Below are positions 15,821 to 24,984 of a stretch of DNA of 64,000 bases, one piece after another. Positions within the stretch are counted from its first letter, which is position 1. Each line of letters opens with the position of its first letter. The position numbers and the translations under genes were made by a program. Under the pieces are notes generated by a model. That model had not been told where the DNA came from and searched no databases. It worked only from the letters and a program-made list of their open reading frames with translations. The stretch comes from Lentisalinibacter sediminis (GTDB taxonomy: Bacteria > Pseudomonadota > Gammaproteobacteria > Steroidobacterales > Woeseiaceae): assembly GCF_040706615.1 (NCBI RefSeq), contig NZ_JAPDRF010000007.1, positions 124,001-188,000 of the forward strand. Direction: 5' to 3'.

Positions 15821-18800
15821 TCAGCGGCTGCGATCGGCCAGGAATTCCTGTAACGCCGCGGCCGTGTGGGAACGCCCCGGCCGCTCGAGCAGGTCCTCCG
15901 GCTTGCCCCGGGCGACGATCCGGCCGCCGTCGTCGCCGCCCTCGGGGCCGAGATCGATGACCCAGTCCGCCTCCGCGATGATGTCGAGGTTGTGTTCGAT
16001 GATCACCACGCTGTTGCCCGCGTCGACCAGACGGTGGAGTACCCGGATCAGCTTCTCGACGTCCGCCATGTGCAGCCCGACGGTCGGCTCGTCCAGCACG
16101 TACAGCGTGTGGTCCCGGCTGCGGCGCTTGCCGGCACCGGCGTTGTCGGGCAGGTCCGGGCCCGCTTTCGCCAGCTCCGTGACCAGCTTGATACGTTGCG
16201 CCTCGCCGCCGGACAGCGTCGGGCTGGGCTGGCCCAGGGTGAGGTAGCCGAGGCCCATCTGCGCCAGCAGGTCGAGGGCATGATGGATGCGCGTATGGGC
16301 GTGGAAGAATTCCCGCGCCTCCTCCACGCTCATGGCCAGAACCTCGCCGATGCTGCGGTCCCGGTAACGGATGGCCAGCGTCTCGCGCGAGAAGCGCTGC
16401 CCGCCGCAGGCCTCGCAGTCCACGCGTACGTCGGGCAGAAAGCTCATCTCGATGCGCCGCACACCCTGGCCCTCGCATTCCTCGCAGCGTCCGCCCTTCA
16501 CGTTGAACGAGAACCGGGACGGCTCGTAGCCGCGCATGCGCGCCTCGGGCGTGCGGGCGAACAACTGCCGGATCTCGTCCCAGAAGCCGATGTAGGTGGC
16601 GGGGCAGGAGCGCGGCGTCTTGCCGATGGGCGTCTGGTCCACCTCCAGCACCCGGTCGACGGCTTCCCAGCCGGAGAGTTCGGCGCAGCCGGACGGCGTG
16701 GGCATCTTCCTGCCGCGCGAGCGGCGGGCGGCCAGCAGGGCGCGGAGATTGTCGTGCAGGATGTCACGCACCAGCGTGGACTTGCCGCTGCCGGATACGC
16801 CGGTGACGGCCACCAGGGCATGCAGCGGCACGTTCACCGTGAAGCCTTTCAGATTGTTCAGTTCCGCGCCGGCGATGCGAACGGAGGCCACGTCCCGGCG
16901 CCGCGGGTTCACCTCACGGCGACGCTCCATCAGGGGATGCGCGAGGGGATGAGCGAGCATGTGGCCGGTCAGGGAGTCCTTGCTGCGCATCATCGCCGCC
17001 ACCGAACCCTCCGCGACGACCCGGCCGCCGTGGGTGCCGGCACCCGGCCCCAGGTCCACCACGTGTTCGGCGGCGCGGATGGTGTCTTCGTCGTGTTCCA
17101 CCACGACGACGGTGTTGCCCCGGGCCTCGAGCCCTTTCAGCGTGTCCAGCAGGCGCCGGTTATCACGGGCGTGCAGTCCGATGGTGGGCTCGTCCAGGAT
17201 GTAGCACACGCCCTGCAGGTTGGAGCCGAGTTGAGAGGCGAGCCGGATGCGCTGCGCCTCGCCGCCGGAAAGCGTCGGCGCGGCCCGGTCGAGCGTGAGG
17301 TAACCGAGGCCGACCTTCTGCAGGAACTCGAGCCGCGCACAGAGTTCCGCCAGCACGTCGCGGGCCAGCTCGGCGTGGCGGCCGGTCAGCTTGAGAGTGC
17401 GGAACCAGTCCTCCGCCTGCTCCACCGGCAGCGCAGCGTAGTCCGCGATGCTGCGTTCGCGGAAGCGCACGTTCAGTGCCACCGGGTTCAGCCGCGCCCC
17501 ATCGCAGACGGGGCAGGGCTGCCGATCGCTGCCGGCGCCGTCTTCCTCGTCCTCGGCGGCGGCCGCCAGGCCCGTACCGGCGCAGCCCTCGCACCAGCCA
17601 CGGGCCGAGTTGTAGGAGAACAGCCGCGGGTCCGGCTCGTCGAAACTGCGGTTGCAGGACGGGCAGGCCCGGCGCGCGGACAGCAGGGTCTCGCCGTCGT
17701 CCGCCACCACCCGGACCACGCCGCCGCCAAGGTCGAGCGCGCGGCCGAGGAGGCCGGCCAGCTCGCCGCGCGAGCCCGGCGCCAGCCGGATCTCGCCCAC
17801 CGGCAGGTCGATGTCGTGTTCACGGAACCGGTCCAGCCGCGGCCAGTCTCCGGTGGGCAGGTAGTCGCCGTCGACCCGCAGGCTGTCGTAGCCCTTCTTC
17901 GCCGCCCACTTCGCGAGATCCGTGTAGTAGCCCTTGCGGCCGACCACCAGCGGGGCCAGCAGGGCGATGCGCTCGCCCCGGCGCGTCTCGAGCAGGCGGC
18001 CCAGCATCTGCTCCTCGCTCTGGGGCTCGATGGCCACGTCGCAGTCCGGGCAGTACTGGGTGCCCAGCTTCACGAACAGCAGGCGCAGGAAGTGGTAGAC
18101 CTCGGTCATCGTGGCCACGGTGCTCTTGCGCCCGCCCCGGCTGGTGCGCTGTTCGATGGCGACGGTGGGCGGGATACCGAACACCGCGTCCACGTCCGGG
18201 CGGCTGGCCGGCTGCACGAACTGCCGCGCGTAGGCGTTCAGGGATTCGAGATAGCGGCGCTGGCCCTCGTTGAACAGGATGTCGAAGGCCACCGTGCTCT
18301 TGCCGCTGCCGGAGACACCGGTGATGACGGTGAACCGGTCCCGCGGTATGCGGATGTCCACGTTGCGCAGATTGTGCTCCCGGGCGTGGTGGATGCGGAT
18401 GTCGCGGTCGGCGCGTCCGGGCTTCTCTCGCCGCGCGCTCCTGGCCGTCGCCGCGGCCGGGCTGCCCCGTTCCCGGCGATAGGCGGCGAGCGCCTTGCCC
18501 GTATGGTTGCCGCGGCGCTTCGCGAGCGTGTCCGGCGGGCCTTCGAACACGACCTCGCCGCCGTCCTCGCCGCCCTCCGGACCGAGGTCCACGATCCAGT
18601 CGGCGGCGTCGATCACGTCAAGGTTGTGCTCGATCACGATCACCGAGTGGCCGTCGGCGATGAGTTCCTGCAGCGCATCCAGCAGGGTGGCGATGTCCTG
18701 GAAATGCAGGCCGGTGGTCGGCTCGTCGAACAGGAACAGCTTGCGCTCGCCCGGCGAGCGCCGGCCGCGTGCCTCGGCCAGGTGCGCGGCCAGCTTCAGG

Positions 18801-21271
18801 CGCTGGGATTCGCCACCAGACAGGGTCGGCACCGGCTGGCCGAGAGCGAGATAGTCCAGGCCGACGGCGGCCAGCGGCTCCAGCCCGCGCAGCACGGCGG
18901 GTTCGCCGGCGAAGAAGGCGATTGCCTCGGCCACGGTCATCTCGAGGACGTCGGCGACGGAGCGCGAACGCTCGCCGGCGTCGCCGCCGATGCGCACCTC
19001 CAGCACCTCCGAGCGATAACGGCGGCCGTCGCAGGCCGGGCAGCGCAGGTAGACGTCGGAGAGGAACTGCATCTCCACGTGCTCGAAGCCGTTGCCGCCG
19101 CACTCCGGGCAGCGGCCGTCGCCCGAATTGAAACTGAACGTGCCGGCGGTGTAGCCGCGCTCGATGGCCAGCGGGGCGTCGGCGAAGAGTTTGCGGATGG
19201 GCGCGAGGGCGCCCACGAAGCTGGCCGGGTTAGAACGGGTGGTCTTGCCGATGGGGGACTGGTCCACCATCACCACCTCGCCCAGGTCCTCGTCGCCCTC
19301 GATGGCATCGTGTTCGCCGGGAGCGTCGCCCGCCTTCCCGCGGCGGCGCTGCAGTCCCCGCCACAGCACGTCCTCCACCAGGGTGGACTTGCCGGAGCCG
19401 CTCACGCCGGTCACGCCCACCAGCCGGCCCAGCGGGAAGGCGGCGTCGACTCCTTTCAGGTTGTGGGCGCGGGCGCCGCGCACCCGAAGCACGGGGGTGT
19501 CGTCGCCGACCGGGCGCGCCGCGCGCTCCGCGTTCACGAGAAGCTCGCCGCGCAGATACTGCGCCGTCAGCGAGCGCCGGGAGCGGGCCAGCTGTTTGGC
19601 CGTGCCGAAGAACACCACCTCGCCGCCCCGTTTGCCGGGCCCGGGGCCCATGTCGAGAACCCGGTCGGCGGCGCGGATGATCTGGGGATCGTGCTCGACC
19701 ACCAGCAGCGAATTGCCGGCGTCGCGCAGGCGCCTCAGCACGCCGTTGATGCGGTCGATATCCCGGGGGTGCAGGCCGATGGACGGCTCGTCCAGCACGA
19801 ACAGCGTGTTCACCAGAGAGGTGCCCAGCGCCGTCGTCAGATTGATGCGCTGTACCTCGCCGCCGGAGAGCGTTCGCGACTGGCGGTCCAGCGTCAGGTA
19901 GCCCAGGCCCACCTCCAGCAGGTAGTCGAGGCGGGTGCGGATCTCGGTCAGCAGGAGGTCGGTGGCCTCGTCCAGCGGGGCCGGCAATTCGAGCCCGGCG
20001 AAAAACGCCACCGCGCGCTCGATGGGCAGGCAGGTCAGTTCGTGGACGTTCAGGCCCGGTGCGCCCGAAGGGCTGGCGTCCGCGCCGAGGCGCCAGAGCA
20101 GCGCCTCCGGTTTCAGTCTGGCACCGCTGCAGGCACTGCAGAGGTCGTAGCTCCGGTAGCGGGACAGCAGCACGCGAACGTGCATGCGATAGGCGCGGCT
20201 CTCGAGCCAGTCGAAGAAGCGGTCCACGCCGTACCAGACGTTGTCGTCCCAGCTGCCTTCGCCCTCGAATACCCAGCGCCGCTCGGCCGCCGTCAGTTCG
20301 TTCCAGGGCGCGTCCAGAGGCACTCCGGCCCGGCGCGCGTGCTGCTCGAGATCCCGCTGGCATTCCCGGTAGCTCTTGCTCTGCCAGGGTTTGATGGCGC
20401 CCTCCGCGAGGGTGAGCGAGCCGTCCGGCACGACCAGGTCCCGGTCGATGCCCATGGTGCGGCCGAAACCGCGGCAGGTCTCGCAGGCGCCGACCGGGGA
20501 GTTGAACGAGAACAGGCTCGGCAGGGGGTCCCGGTAGTCGAGATCGCAGTCGGCGCAGTGGAGCCGGTCGGAGAACCGGCGCTGCACGCCGCCGGCGTCG
20601 TGGTCGTAGACGCGCACATGCCCGTCGCCCCGGCGCATCGCCGACTCGATGCTCTCGATGAAACGGCTGCGGTTGTCGTCCGTCACGCGGAGGCGGTCGG
20701 CGACGACGTGGAGGGTGCGCCCCTCGGTCTCCTGCACGCGCAGATAGCCCTGGGCCTCCAGGTAGCTGCGGATTTCGGCCTCGCTGAAGTTGTCGGGGCG
20801 TTCCACCGGAAACGTGATGACCGCCCGGTGCCCGGACCACGCCTCGCCGAGCTCCTCCCAGATCGATTCCGGATGGTCCCGGCGCACGGGCCGGCCGCAG
20901 CCGCTGCAGTACAGCGTGGCGGCGCGGGCGTAGAGGAGCTTCAGGTGGTCGTTCAGCTCCGTCATCGTGCCCACGGTGGAGCGCGACGTGCGCACCGGGT
21001 TGGTCTGGTCGATGGCGATCGCCGGCGGTATGCCCTCGATGCGCTCGGCGGCCGGCTTGTCCATGCGGTCCAGGAATTGCCGGGCGTAGGGGGAGAAGGT
21101 CTCCACGTAGCGCCGCTGGCCCTCCGCGTAGACCGTATCGAAGGCCAGCGAAGACTTGCCCGATCCGCTCACGCCGGTGATGACCGTGAGTTCGTTGAGC
21201 GGGATCTCCAGATCCAGGTCGCGCAGGTTGTTCTGTCGTGCGCCGCGGATGACGATGCTGTCGGCAGCCAT
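15821..21271 (-). CDS. uvrA: Giant tandem UvrA (two fused UvrA units)
   Basis: Protein of 1816 residues, about twice the usual 940. It contains two complete UvrA-like units in tandem. Four Walker A motifs of the form GVSGSGKS are visible near residues 39, 625, 987 and 1495. Four LSGGE ABC signatures and paired CxxC zinc fingers are present in each unit (for example CSGCG, CPECGGNG, CEECEGQG). A basic Ala/Arg-rich linker joins the units near residue 940-970. UvrA dimers recognise damaged DNA and load UvrB; a covalent tandem could work as a built-in dimer. Such long UvrA-type proteins are known in Xanthomonas and Pseudomonas relatives, usually beside a normal uvrA elsewhere. ATG 21271 follows GGAG by 5 nt; the open frame extends 61 codons upstream without protein-like sequence. 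Confidence 0.9.
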   Translation of the reverse strand: MAADSIVIRGARQNNLRDLDLEIPLNELTVITGVSGSGKSSLAFDTVYAEGQRRYVETFSPYARQFLDRMDKPAAERIEGIPPAIAIDQTNPVRTSRSTVGTMTELNDHLKLLYARAATLYCSGCGRPVRRDHPESIWEELGEAWSGHRAVITFPVERPDNFSEAEIRSYLEAQGYLRVQETEGRTLHVVADRLRVTDDNRSRFIESIESAMRRGDGHVRVYDHDAGGVQRRFSDRLHCADCDLDYRDPLPSLFSFNSPVGACETCRGFGRTMGIDRDLVVPDGSLTLAEGAIKPWQSKSYRECQRDLEQHARRAGVPLDAPWNELTAAERRWVFEGEGSWDDNVWYGVDRFFDWLESRAYRMHVRVLLSRYRSYDLCSACSGARLKPEALLWRLGADASPSGAPGLNVHELTCLPIERAVAFFAGLELPAPLDEATDLLLTEIRTRLDYLLEVGLGYLTLDRQSRTLSGGEVQRINLTTALGTSLVNTLFVLDEPSIGLHPRDIDRINGVLRRLRDAGNSLLVVEHDPQIIRAADRVLDMGPGPGKRGGEVVFFGTAKQLARSRRSLTAQYLRGELLVNAERAARPVGDDTPVLRVRGARAHNLKGVDAAFPLGRLVGVTGVSGSGKSTLVEDVLWRGLQRRRGKAGDAPGEHDAIEGDEDLGEVVMVDQSPIGKTTRSNPASFVGALAPIRKLFADAPLAIERGYTAGTFSFNSGDGRCPECGGNGFEHVEMQFLSDVYLRCPACDGRRYRSEVLEVRIGGDAGERSRSVADVLEMTVAEAIAFFAGEPAVLRGLEPLAAVGLDYLALGQPVPTLSGGESQRLKLAAHLAEARGRRSPGERKLFLFDEPTTGLHFQDIATLLDALQELIADGHSVIVIEHNLDVIDAADWIVDLGPEGGEDGGEVVFEGPPDTLAKRRGNHTGKALAAYRRERGSPAAATARSARREKPGRADRDIRIHHAREHNLRNVDIRIPRDRFTVITGVSGSGKSTVAFDILFNEGQRRYLESLNAYARQFVQPASRPDVDAVFGIPPTVAIEQRTSRGGRKSTVATMTEVYHFLRLLFVKLGTQYCPDCDVAIEPQSEEQMLGRLLETRRGERIALLAPLVVGRKGYYTDLAKWAAKKGYDSLRVDGDYLPTGDWPRLDRFREHDIDLPVGEIRLAPGSRGELAGLLGRALDLGGGVVRVVADDGETLLSARRACPSCNRSFDEPDPRLFSYNSARGWCEGCAGTGLAAAAEDEEDGAGSDRQPCPVCDGARLNPVALNVRFRERSIADYAALPVEQAEDWFRTLKLTGRHAELARDVLAELCARLEFLQKVGLGYLTLDRAAPTLSGGEAQRIRLASQLGSNLQGVCYILDEPTIGLHARDNRRLLDTLKGLEARGNTVVVVEHDEDTIRAAEHVVDLGPGAGTHGGRVVAEGSVAAMMRSKDSLTGHMLAHPLAHPLMERRREVNPRRRDVASVRIAGAELNNLKGFTVNVPLHALVAVTGVSGSGKSTLVRDILHDNLRALLAARRSRGRKMPTPSGCAELSGWEAVDRVLEVDQTPIGKTPRSCPATYIGFWDEIRQLFARTPEARMRGYEPSRFSFNVKGGRCEECEGQGVRRIEMSFLPDVRVDCEACGGQRFSRETLAIRYRDRSIGEVLAMSVEEAREFFHAHTRIHHALDLLAQMGLGYLTLGQPSPTLSGGEAQRIKLVTELAKAGPDLPDNAGAGKRRSRDHTLYVLDEPTVGLHMADVEKLIRVLHRLVDAGNSVVIIEHNLDIIAEADWVIDLGPEGGDDGGRIVARGKPEDLLERPGRSHTAAALQEFLADRSR

Positions 21272-21416
21272 AAGCTCCGGGTTCCGGGTCGGCGTGGGGG
21301 ACGGGCGGGCTGCGAACACGGTGGCGGCCCGCCGGGCTGAATGCGATGTTACCGCAACCGCGGTTGGACAGGAGCGGGACAGCTTGCGGTGCGCGCGTCC
21401 CCCTGCCGGGCCCTGC

Positions 21417-21446
21417 CTGACCCGGGGCCCGGGTTTCCTGTATAAC
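21417..21446 (+). promoter_or_regulatory. Promoter giving a leaderless rhomboid mRNA
   Basis: CTGACC (21417-21422) and TATAAC (21441-21446) are separated by 18 bp. The predicted +1, seven bases after the -10, is the A of the rhomboid ATG at 21453. No Shine-Dalgarno sequence is present between promoter and start. Confidence 0.55.
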
Positions 21447-21452
21447 GTCGGC

Positions 21453-22079
21453 ATGGGTGCCTACAGGATCCGGCCGCAACCCCCCGGCAACAACAGTCTC
21501 ATCCCCACGGTCATCTTCACGCTGCTGGTAGCGAACGGCCTCGCCTTCGCCGCCCAGAACGCCTCCCGGGAGATGTTCGTGACCTTGCTCGGGTCGCTGG
21601 CGCTCTGGCCTGCCGGCTCCGAGTACTTCGCGCCCTGGCAGTTCGTCACCTACGGCTTTCTGCACGGCGATCTCACCCACCTGCTGTTCAACATGTTCAC
21701 GCTGTGGATGTTCGGCCGCGACATCGAGCGTTTCTGGGGTCCGCGCTATTTCGCGATCTACTATCTGGTCTGTGTCGTGGGCGCGGGTATCGTGCAGCTG
21801 GTGGTGGCGAGCTTCCAGCCCGAGATCTATCCCACCATCGGGGCGTCCGGCGGCGTCTTCGGCATCCTGCTGGCCTACGGCCTCATGTTCCCGAACCGGC
21901 AGATACTGCTGCTGATACCGCCGATACCGATGAAGGCGAAGTACCTGGTGATCCTGTTCGGCGTGCTGGAGCTGATGTACGGCGTCACCGGCATGCAGCC
22001 CGGCGTGGCCCACTTCGCCCATCTGGGCGGCATGCTGTTCGGCTTCCTGCTGATACAATACTGGCGCCGGGCGCGCTGA
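21453..22079 (+). CDS. Rhomboid family intramembrane serine protease
   Basis: Protein of 208 residues with about six transmembrane helices. Rhomboid hallmarks are HGDLTHLLFNM in the second helix region, the catalytic serine in GASGG (Ser132) and the partner histidine in HFAHLGG (His190). It cleaves membrane protein substrates within the bilayer; the substrate is unknown. The gene is divergent from the tandem uvrA. ATG 21453 lies seven bases after a TATAAC box and lacks a ribosome-binding site, so translation is probably leaderless. A sodC gene follows after 66 bp. Confidence 0.92.
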   Translation: MGAYRIRPQPPGNNSLIPTVIFTLLVANGLAFAAQNASREMFVTLLGSLALWPAGSEYFAPWQFVTYGFLHGDLTHLLFNMFTLWMFGRDIERFWGPRYFAIYYLVCVVGAGIVQLVVASFQPEIYPTIGASGGVFGILLAYGLMFPNRQILLLIPPIPMKAKYLVILFGVLELMYGVTGMQPGVAHFAHLGGMLFGFLLIQYWRRAR

Positions 22080-22145
22080 GACGGTGACGTTTCCGGCCAG
22101 AATTCACTGACCGGCATCAATACCTCAATCGACAGGGAGCGATCC

Positions 22146-22751
22146 ATGGGAGACTATCGGAAGAGCCTGGCGGCGGCAGCGGCCTGCGCCATCCTGCTGG
22201 CGGCCTGCGGCGGCGAGTCACCGCCGCCGATGGAACAGAGGTCGGCCGCGGAGCCGGCCGCGGAGCAGCCCGAGGCACGTCAGGCGACGGGCAGCAGCCT
22301 CAGGGCGATCGCCCGCATGGAGCCGAAATCCGGTTCTTCCGTGAGCGGCGCCGTGGTCTTCACCGCCTTCGAGGGCCCGATGGTGATGGGCGGCGTGCTG
22401 GACGGCGGCGAGCCGGGCACCAATGCCATCCACATCCACGAGGTGGGTGACTGCAGCGCGCCGGACGGCACGTCGGCCGGGCCGCACTTCAACCCCGCCG
22501 GCGCTCCCCACGGTTCGCCCGACGAGCCCGATGGCCAGCACCACGCCGGCGACCTCGGCAATATCACCTTCGACGAGCACGGTCAGGCCCGCTTCGACCG
22601 GGTGCTGGGCGAGGGACTCACCTTCGAGGGCGGCACGGGCATCATCGGCCGTGCGGTGATCGTCCATGCCGAGCCCGACGATTTCGAGACCCAGCCCACC
22701 GGCGCCGCCGGCGCGCGCATCGCCTGCGGAGTGATCGAGCTCCTGCAGTGA
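22146..22751 (+). CDS. sodC: Cu/Zn superoxide dismutase, lipoprotein
   Basis: Protein of 201 residues. The N-terminus is a lipoprotein signal (LLAAC) followed by a Pro/Glu/Ala spacer of about 40 residues. The Cu/Zn SOD domain follows, with metal-ligand motifs HIHEVGDC, GPHFNP, HHAGDLGN and VIVHAEPDD and the paired cysteines for the structural disulfide. It converts superoxide to peroxide in the periplasm, anchored to a membrane. The stop overlaps the GTG start of the next gene by 3 bp (GTGA), so they form an operon. GGGAG lies 6 nt before the ATG. Confidence 0.93.
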   Translation: MGDYRKSLAAAAACAILLAACGGESPPPMEQRSAAEPAAEQPEARQATGSSLRAIARMEPKSGSSVSGAVVFTAFEGPMVMGGVLDGGEPGTNAIHIHEVGDCSAPDGTSAGPHFNPAGAPHGSPDEPDGQHHAGDLGNITFDEHGQARFDRVLGEGLTFEGGTGIIGRAVIVHAEPDDFETQPTGAAGARIACGVIELLQ

Positions 22752-23524
22752 CCGGGGCGCTGCAAGCGGCCGCAGGCCTGGCGGTCGCCTGCGCAGGCCT
22801 GCTGCTGGCGCCGCCGGCCGCGGCGGCCGGCGAGGACCTGTCGGCGGAGGAGATCATCGCCGCGGTATACGAGGCGAATGGCGGCGAGACGTGGCGGCGG
22901 CCGGAAACGCTCTATCTCGAAGGTTACGGCGTCTTCTGGCCGGACGGGACCGAGGGCGGCCGCGTGGTGGCCGACCGCTACCGCATGTGGCGCGAATACG
23001 CGCCCGAGAGTGCCGATGCCCACCTCGCCAACGGCAAGGTGCGCATCGACAGCTTCCTCGGCGAGACCACCATGTTCCGGATCGCCTTCGACGGCGAGAC
23101 GGCTTACAACGCCGACGGCCCGATCCCCGGCGGCGCGGCCAGCCCCCAGTGGAAGAACTCGTTCGGCTTCGGAATCATCCGCTATGCCCTCGACGAGGGC
23201 TTCAGCCTGACGCGGCTGCCGGACGATACGGTGGAAGGCCATCCCGCCTACTTCGTGCGTGTGAGCGATCCCGCGGGTTCGGAGACGATCTTCGGCATCG
23301 ACAGGGACGACTACGCGGTGCGCATGGTGGGCTTCGGGACGCCGAAAGGCTGGCACCACCGGTACTACTCCGACTTCGTCAGCGACGCCGACAGCGGCTG
23401 GCGCCAGCCTCGCCTGGTGCGCCTGTACTACGACGGCGTCAAACAGAACGAGATCCACTGGCGGGTCTTCCGCGTGAACGAGCCGGTGGCGGACGAAGTC
23501 TTCGTGCTGCCGGCCGAAGACTGA
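22748..23524 (+). CDS. Periplasmic protein of unknown function in the sodC operon
   Basis: Protein of 258 residues with a Sec signal (LLLAPPAAAA). The mature part is rich in predicted beta-strands: ADRYRMWREYAPESA, VRIDSFLGETTMFRIAFDGETAYN, VEGHPAYFVRVSD, TIFGIDRDDYAVRMVGFG. The pattern is like LolA/LolB-type lipoprotein-binding folds, but I do not recognise a family. The start is GTG at 22748, overlapping the sodC stop. The downstream SLC13 transporter begins 16 bp later. It may be a periplasmic partner of either neighbour; no direct evidence. Confidence 0.75.
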   Translation: MTGALQAAAGLAVACAGLLLAPPAAAAGEDLSAEEIIAAVYEANGGETWRRPETLYLEGYGVFWPDGTEGGRVVADRYRMWREYAPESADAHLANGKVRIDSFLGETTMFRIAFDGETAYNADGPIPGGAASPQWKNSFGFGIIRYALDEGFSLTRLPDDTVEGHPAYFVRVSDPAGSETIFGIDRDDYAVRMVGFGTPKGWHHRYYSDFVSDADSGWRQPRLVRLYYDGVKQNEIHWRVFRVNEPVADEVFVLPAED

Positions 23525-23540
23525 GGACCCGGACCCGACC

Positions 23541-24911
23541 ATGGTGCGCCGGATCGCTCTGTATGCCGGGCCGCTCGCCGCCCTCGCTGTCTTGCTCCTG
23601 CTGCAGTCGCGCGGCGCCTCCGCCGACGTGGCCTGGACCGCCGCGGTCACCACGCTCTGTGCCGTCTGGTGGATCTTCGAGCCGATCCCCATCCCGGCCA
23701 CCTCCCTGGTGCCCATCGCGGTCTTCCCCCTGATCGGTGTACTGACGCCCGCCCAGGTGGGCGAGGCCTACGGCAATCCGCTGATCCTGCTGCTGCTGGG
23801 TGGTTTCATCCTGTCGACGGCCATGGAGAAGAGCGGCGCCCACCGACGCATCGCGCTCGGCATGGTAAGCGCCTTCGGCGGCGGCAGCGGCCGCAGTCTC
23901 GTGTTCGGCTTCATGGCGGCGGCCGCCTTCCTCAGCATGTGGATTTCCAACACGGCGACCACGCTGATGCTGCTGCCGATCGTGCTGGCGGTGCTGGAGC
24001 GGGTCGACGACAACCGGCTGAAGGTGAGCCTGCTGTTGGGCGTGGCCTATGCGGCCAGCGTCGGCGGCGTGGGCACGCCCATCGGCACGCCGCCCAACCT
24101 GATCTTCATGGAGGTCTACCAGGAGAATACGGGCCGGGAGGTGACGTTCTTCGGCTGGATGTCCTGGGCGCTGCCGGTGGTGGCGGTGATGATCCCGCTG
24201 ACGGCGCTGTGGCTCACCCGCGGCCTGTCCCATGCGCGGGCCATAACGATGCCGCCGGTGGCTGCCTGGCGGAGCGAGGAGGTCCGCACGCTGATCGTCT
24301 TCGCGGTCACCGCGGTGCTGTGGATGACCCGGCGCGAGCCCTTCGGCGGCTGGAGCGCGTGGCTGGATCTGCCCGGCGCCAACGACGCCAGCGTGGCGCT
24401 GCTCGCGGTGGTCGTGATGTTCCTGGTGCCGAACGGCCGCGGCGGGCGCCTGCTCGACTGGGACACCGCCGTGCGCATCCCCTGGGGCATCCTGATCCTG
24501 TTCGGCGCCGGCATCACCATCGCCAAGGCGTTTGTGAGTTCCGGTCTCAGCACCTCGCTCGGCGAGATGGTCGCCGCCCTGGACGTGCTACCCGTGCTGG
24601 TGATGATCCTGCTGACCTGCCTGACCGTGACCTTCCTCACCGAGGTCACCAGTAATACCGCGACCACGACGCTGCTCATGCCCATCCTCGCGGCGGCCGC
24701 CACCACCGCGGGCTTCGACCATCGGCTCATCATGGTGCCGGCTGCGATGAGCGCGAGCTTCGCCTTCATGCTGCCCGTGGCCACCGGCCCGAACGCGGTG
24801 ATCTTCAGCTCCGGCGAGCTGACGGTGAAGCAGATGGCGAGGGAGGGCTTCGCGCTCAACCTGATCGGCGCCGCGGTCGTCACCGGCGGCTGCTACCTGC
24901 TGTTCGCCTGA
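23541..24911 (+). CDS. SLC13/DASS family anion transporter
   Basis: Protein of 456 residues with about 11 hydrophobic segments. The two conserved SNT ion-binding motifs are visible: WISNTATT and TEVTSNTATTT. WWIFEPIPIPATSLVPI and GTPPNLIF are also typical. The family imports di- and tricarboxylates, sulfate or other divalent anions with sodium; substrate cannot be assigned from sequence alone. It is the third gene of the sodC operon, 16 bp after the preceding stop. Confidence 0.9.
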   Translation: MVRRIALYAGPLAALAVLLLLQSRGASADVAWTAAVTTLCAVWWIFEPIPIPATSLVPIAVFPLIGVLTPAQVGEAYGNPLILLLLGGFILSTAMEKSGAHRRIALGMVSAFGGGSGRSLVFGFMAAAAFLSMWISNTATTLMLLPIVLAVLERVDDNRLKVSLLLGVAYAASVGGVGTPIGTPPNLIFMEVYQENTGREVTFFGWMSWALPVVAVMIPLTALWLTRGLSHARAITMPPVAAWRSEEVRTLIVFAVTAVLWMTRREPFGGWSAWLDLPGANDASVALLAVVVMFLVPNGRGGRLLDWDTAVRIPWGILILFGAGITIAKAFVSSGLSTSLGEMVAALDVLPVLVMILLTCLTVTFLTEVTSNTATTTLLMPILAAAATTAGFDHRLIMVPAAMSASFAFMLPVATGPNAVIFSSGELTVKQMAREGFALNLIGAAVVTGGCYLLFA

Positions 24912-24984
24912 CTGCGGCATATCCCGGCTCGCCGCCGCCGGGAGCCTGGGTTACCCTCGAAGCGAGCAGACAGGCGACGGATCC

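Noticed and set aside
15866..21340. 1824-residue plus-strand open frame opposite uvrA
   Set aside because: High-GC antisense shadow. The minus strand encodes clear UvrA motifs throughout.
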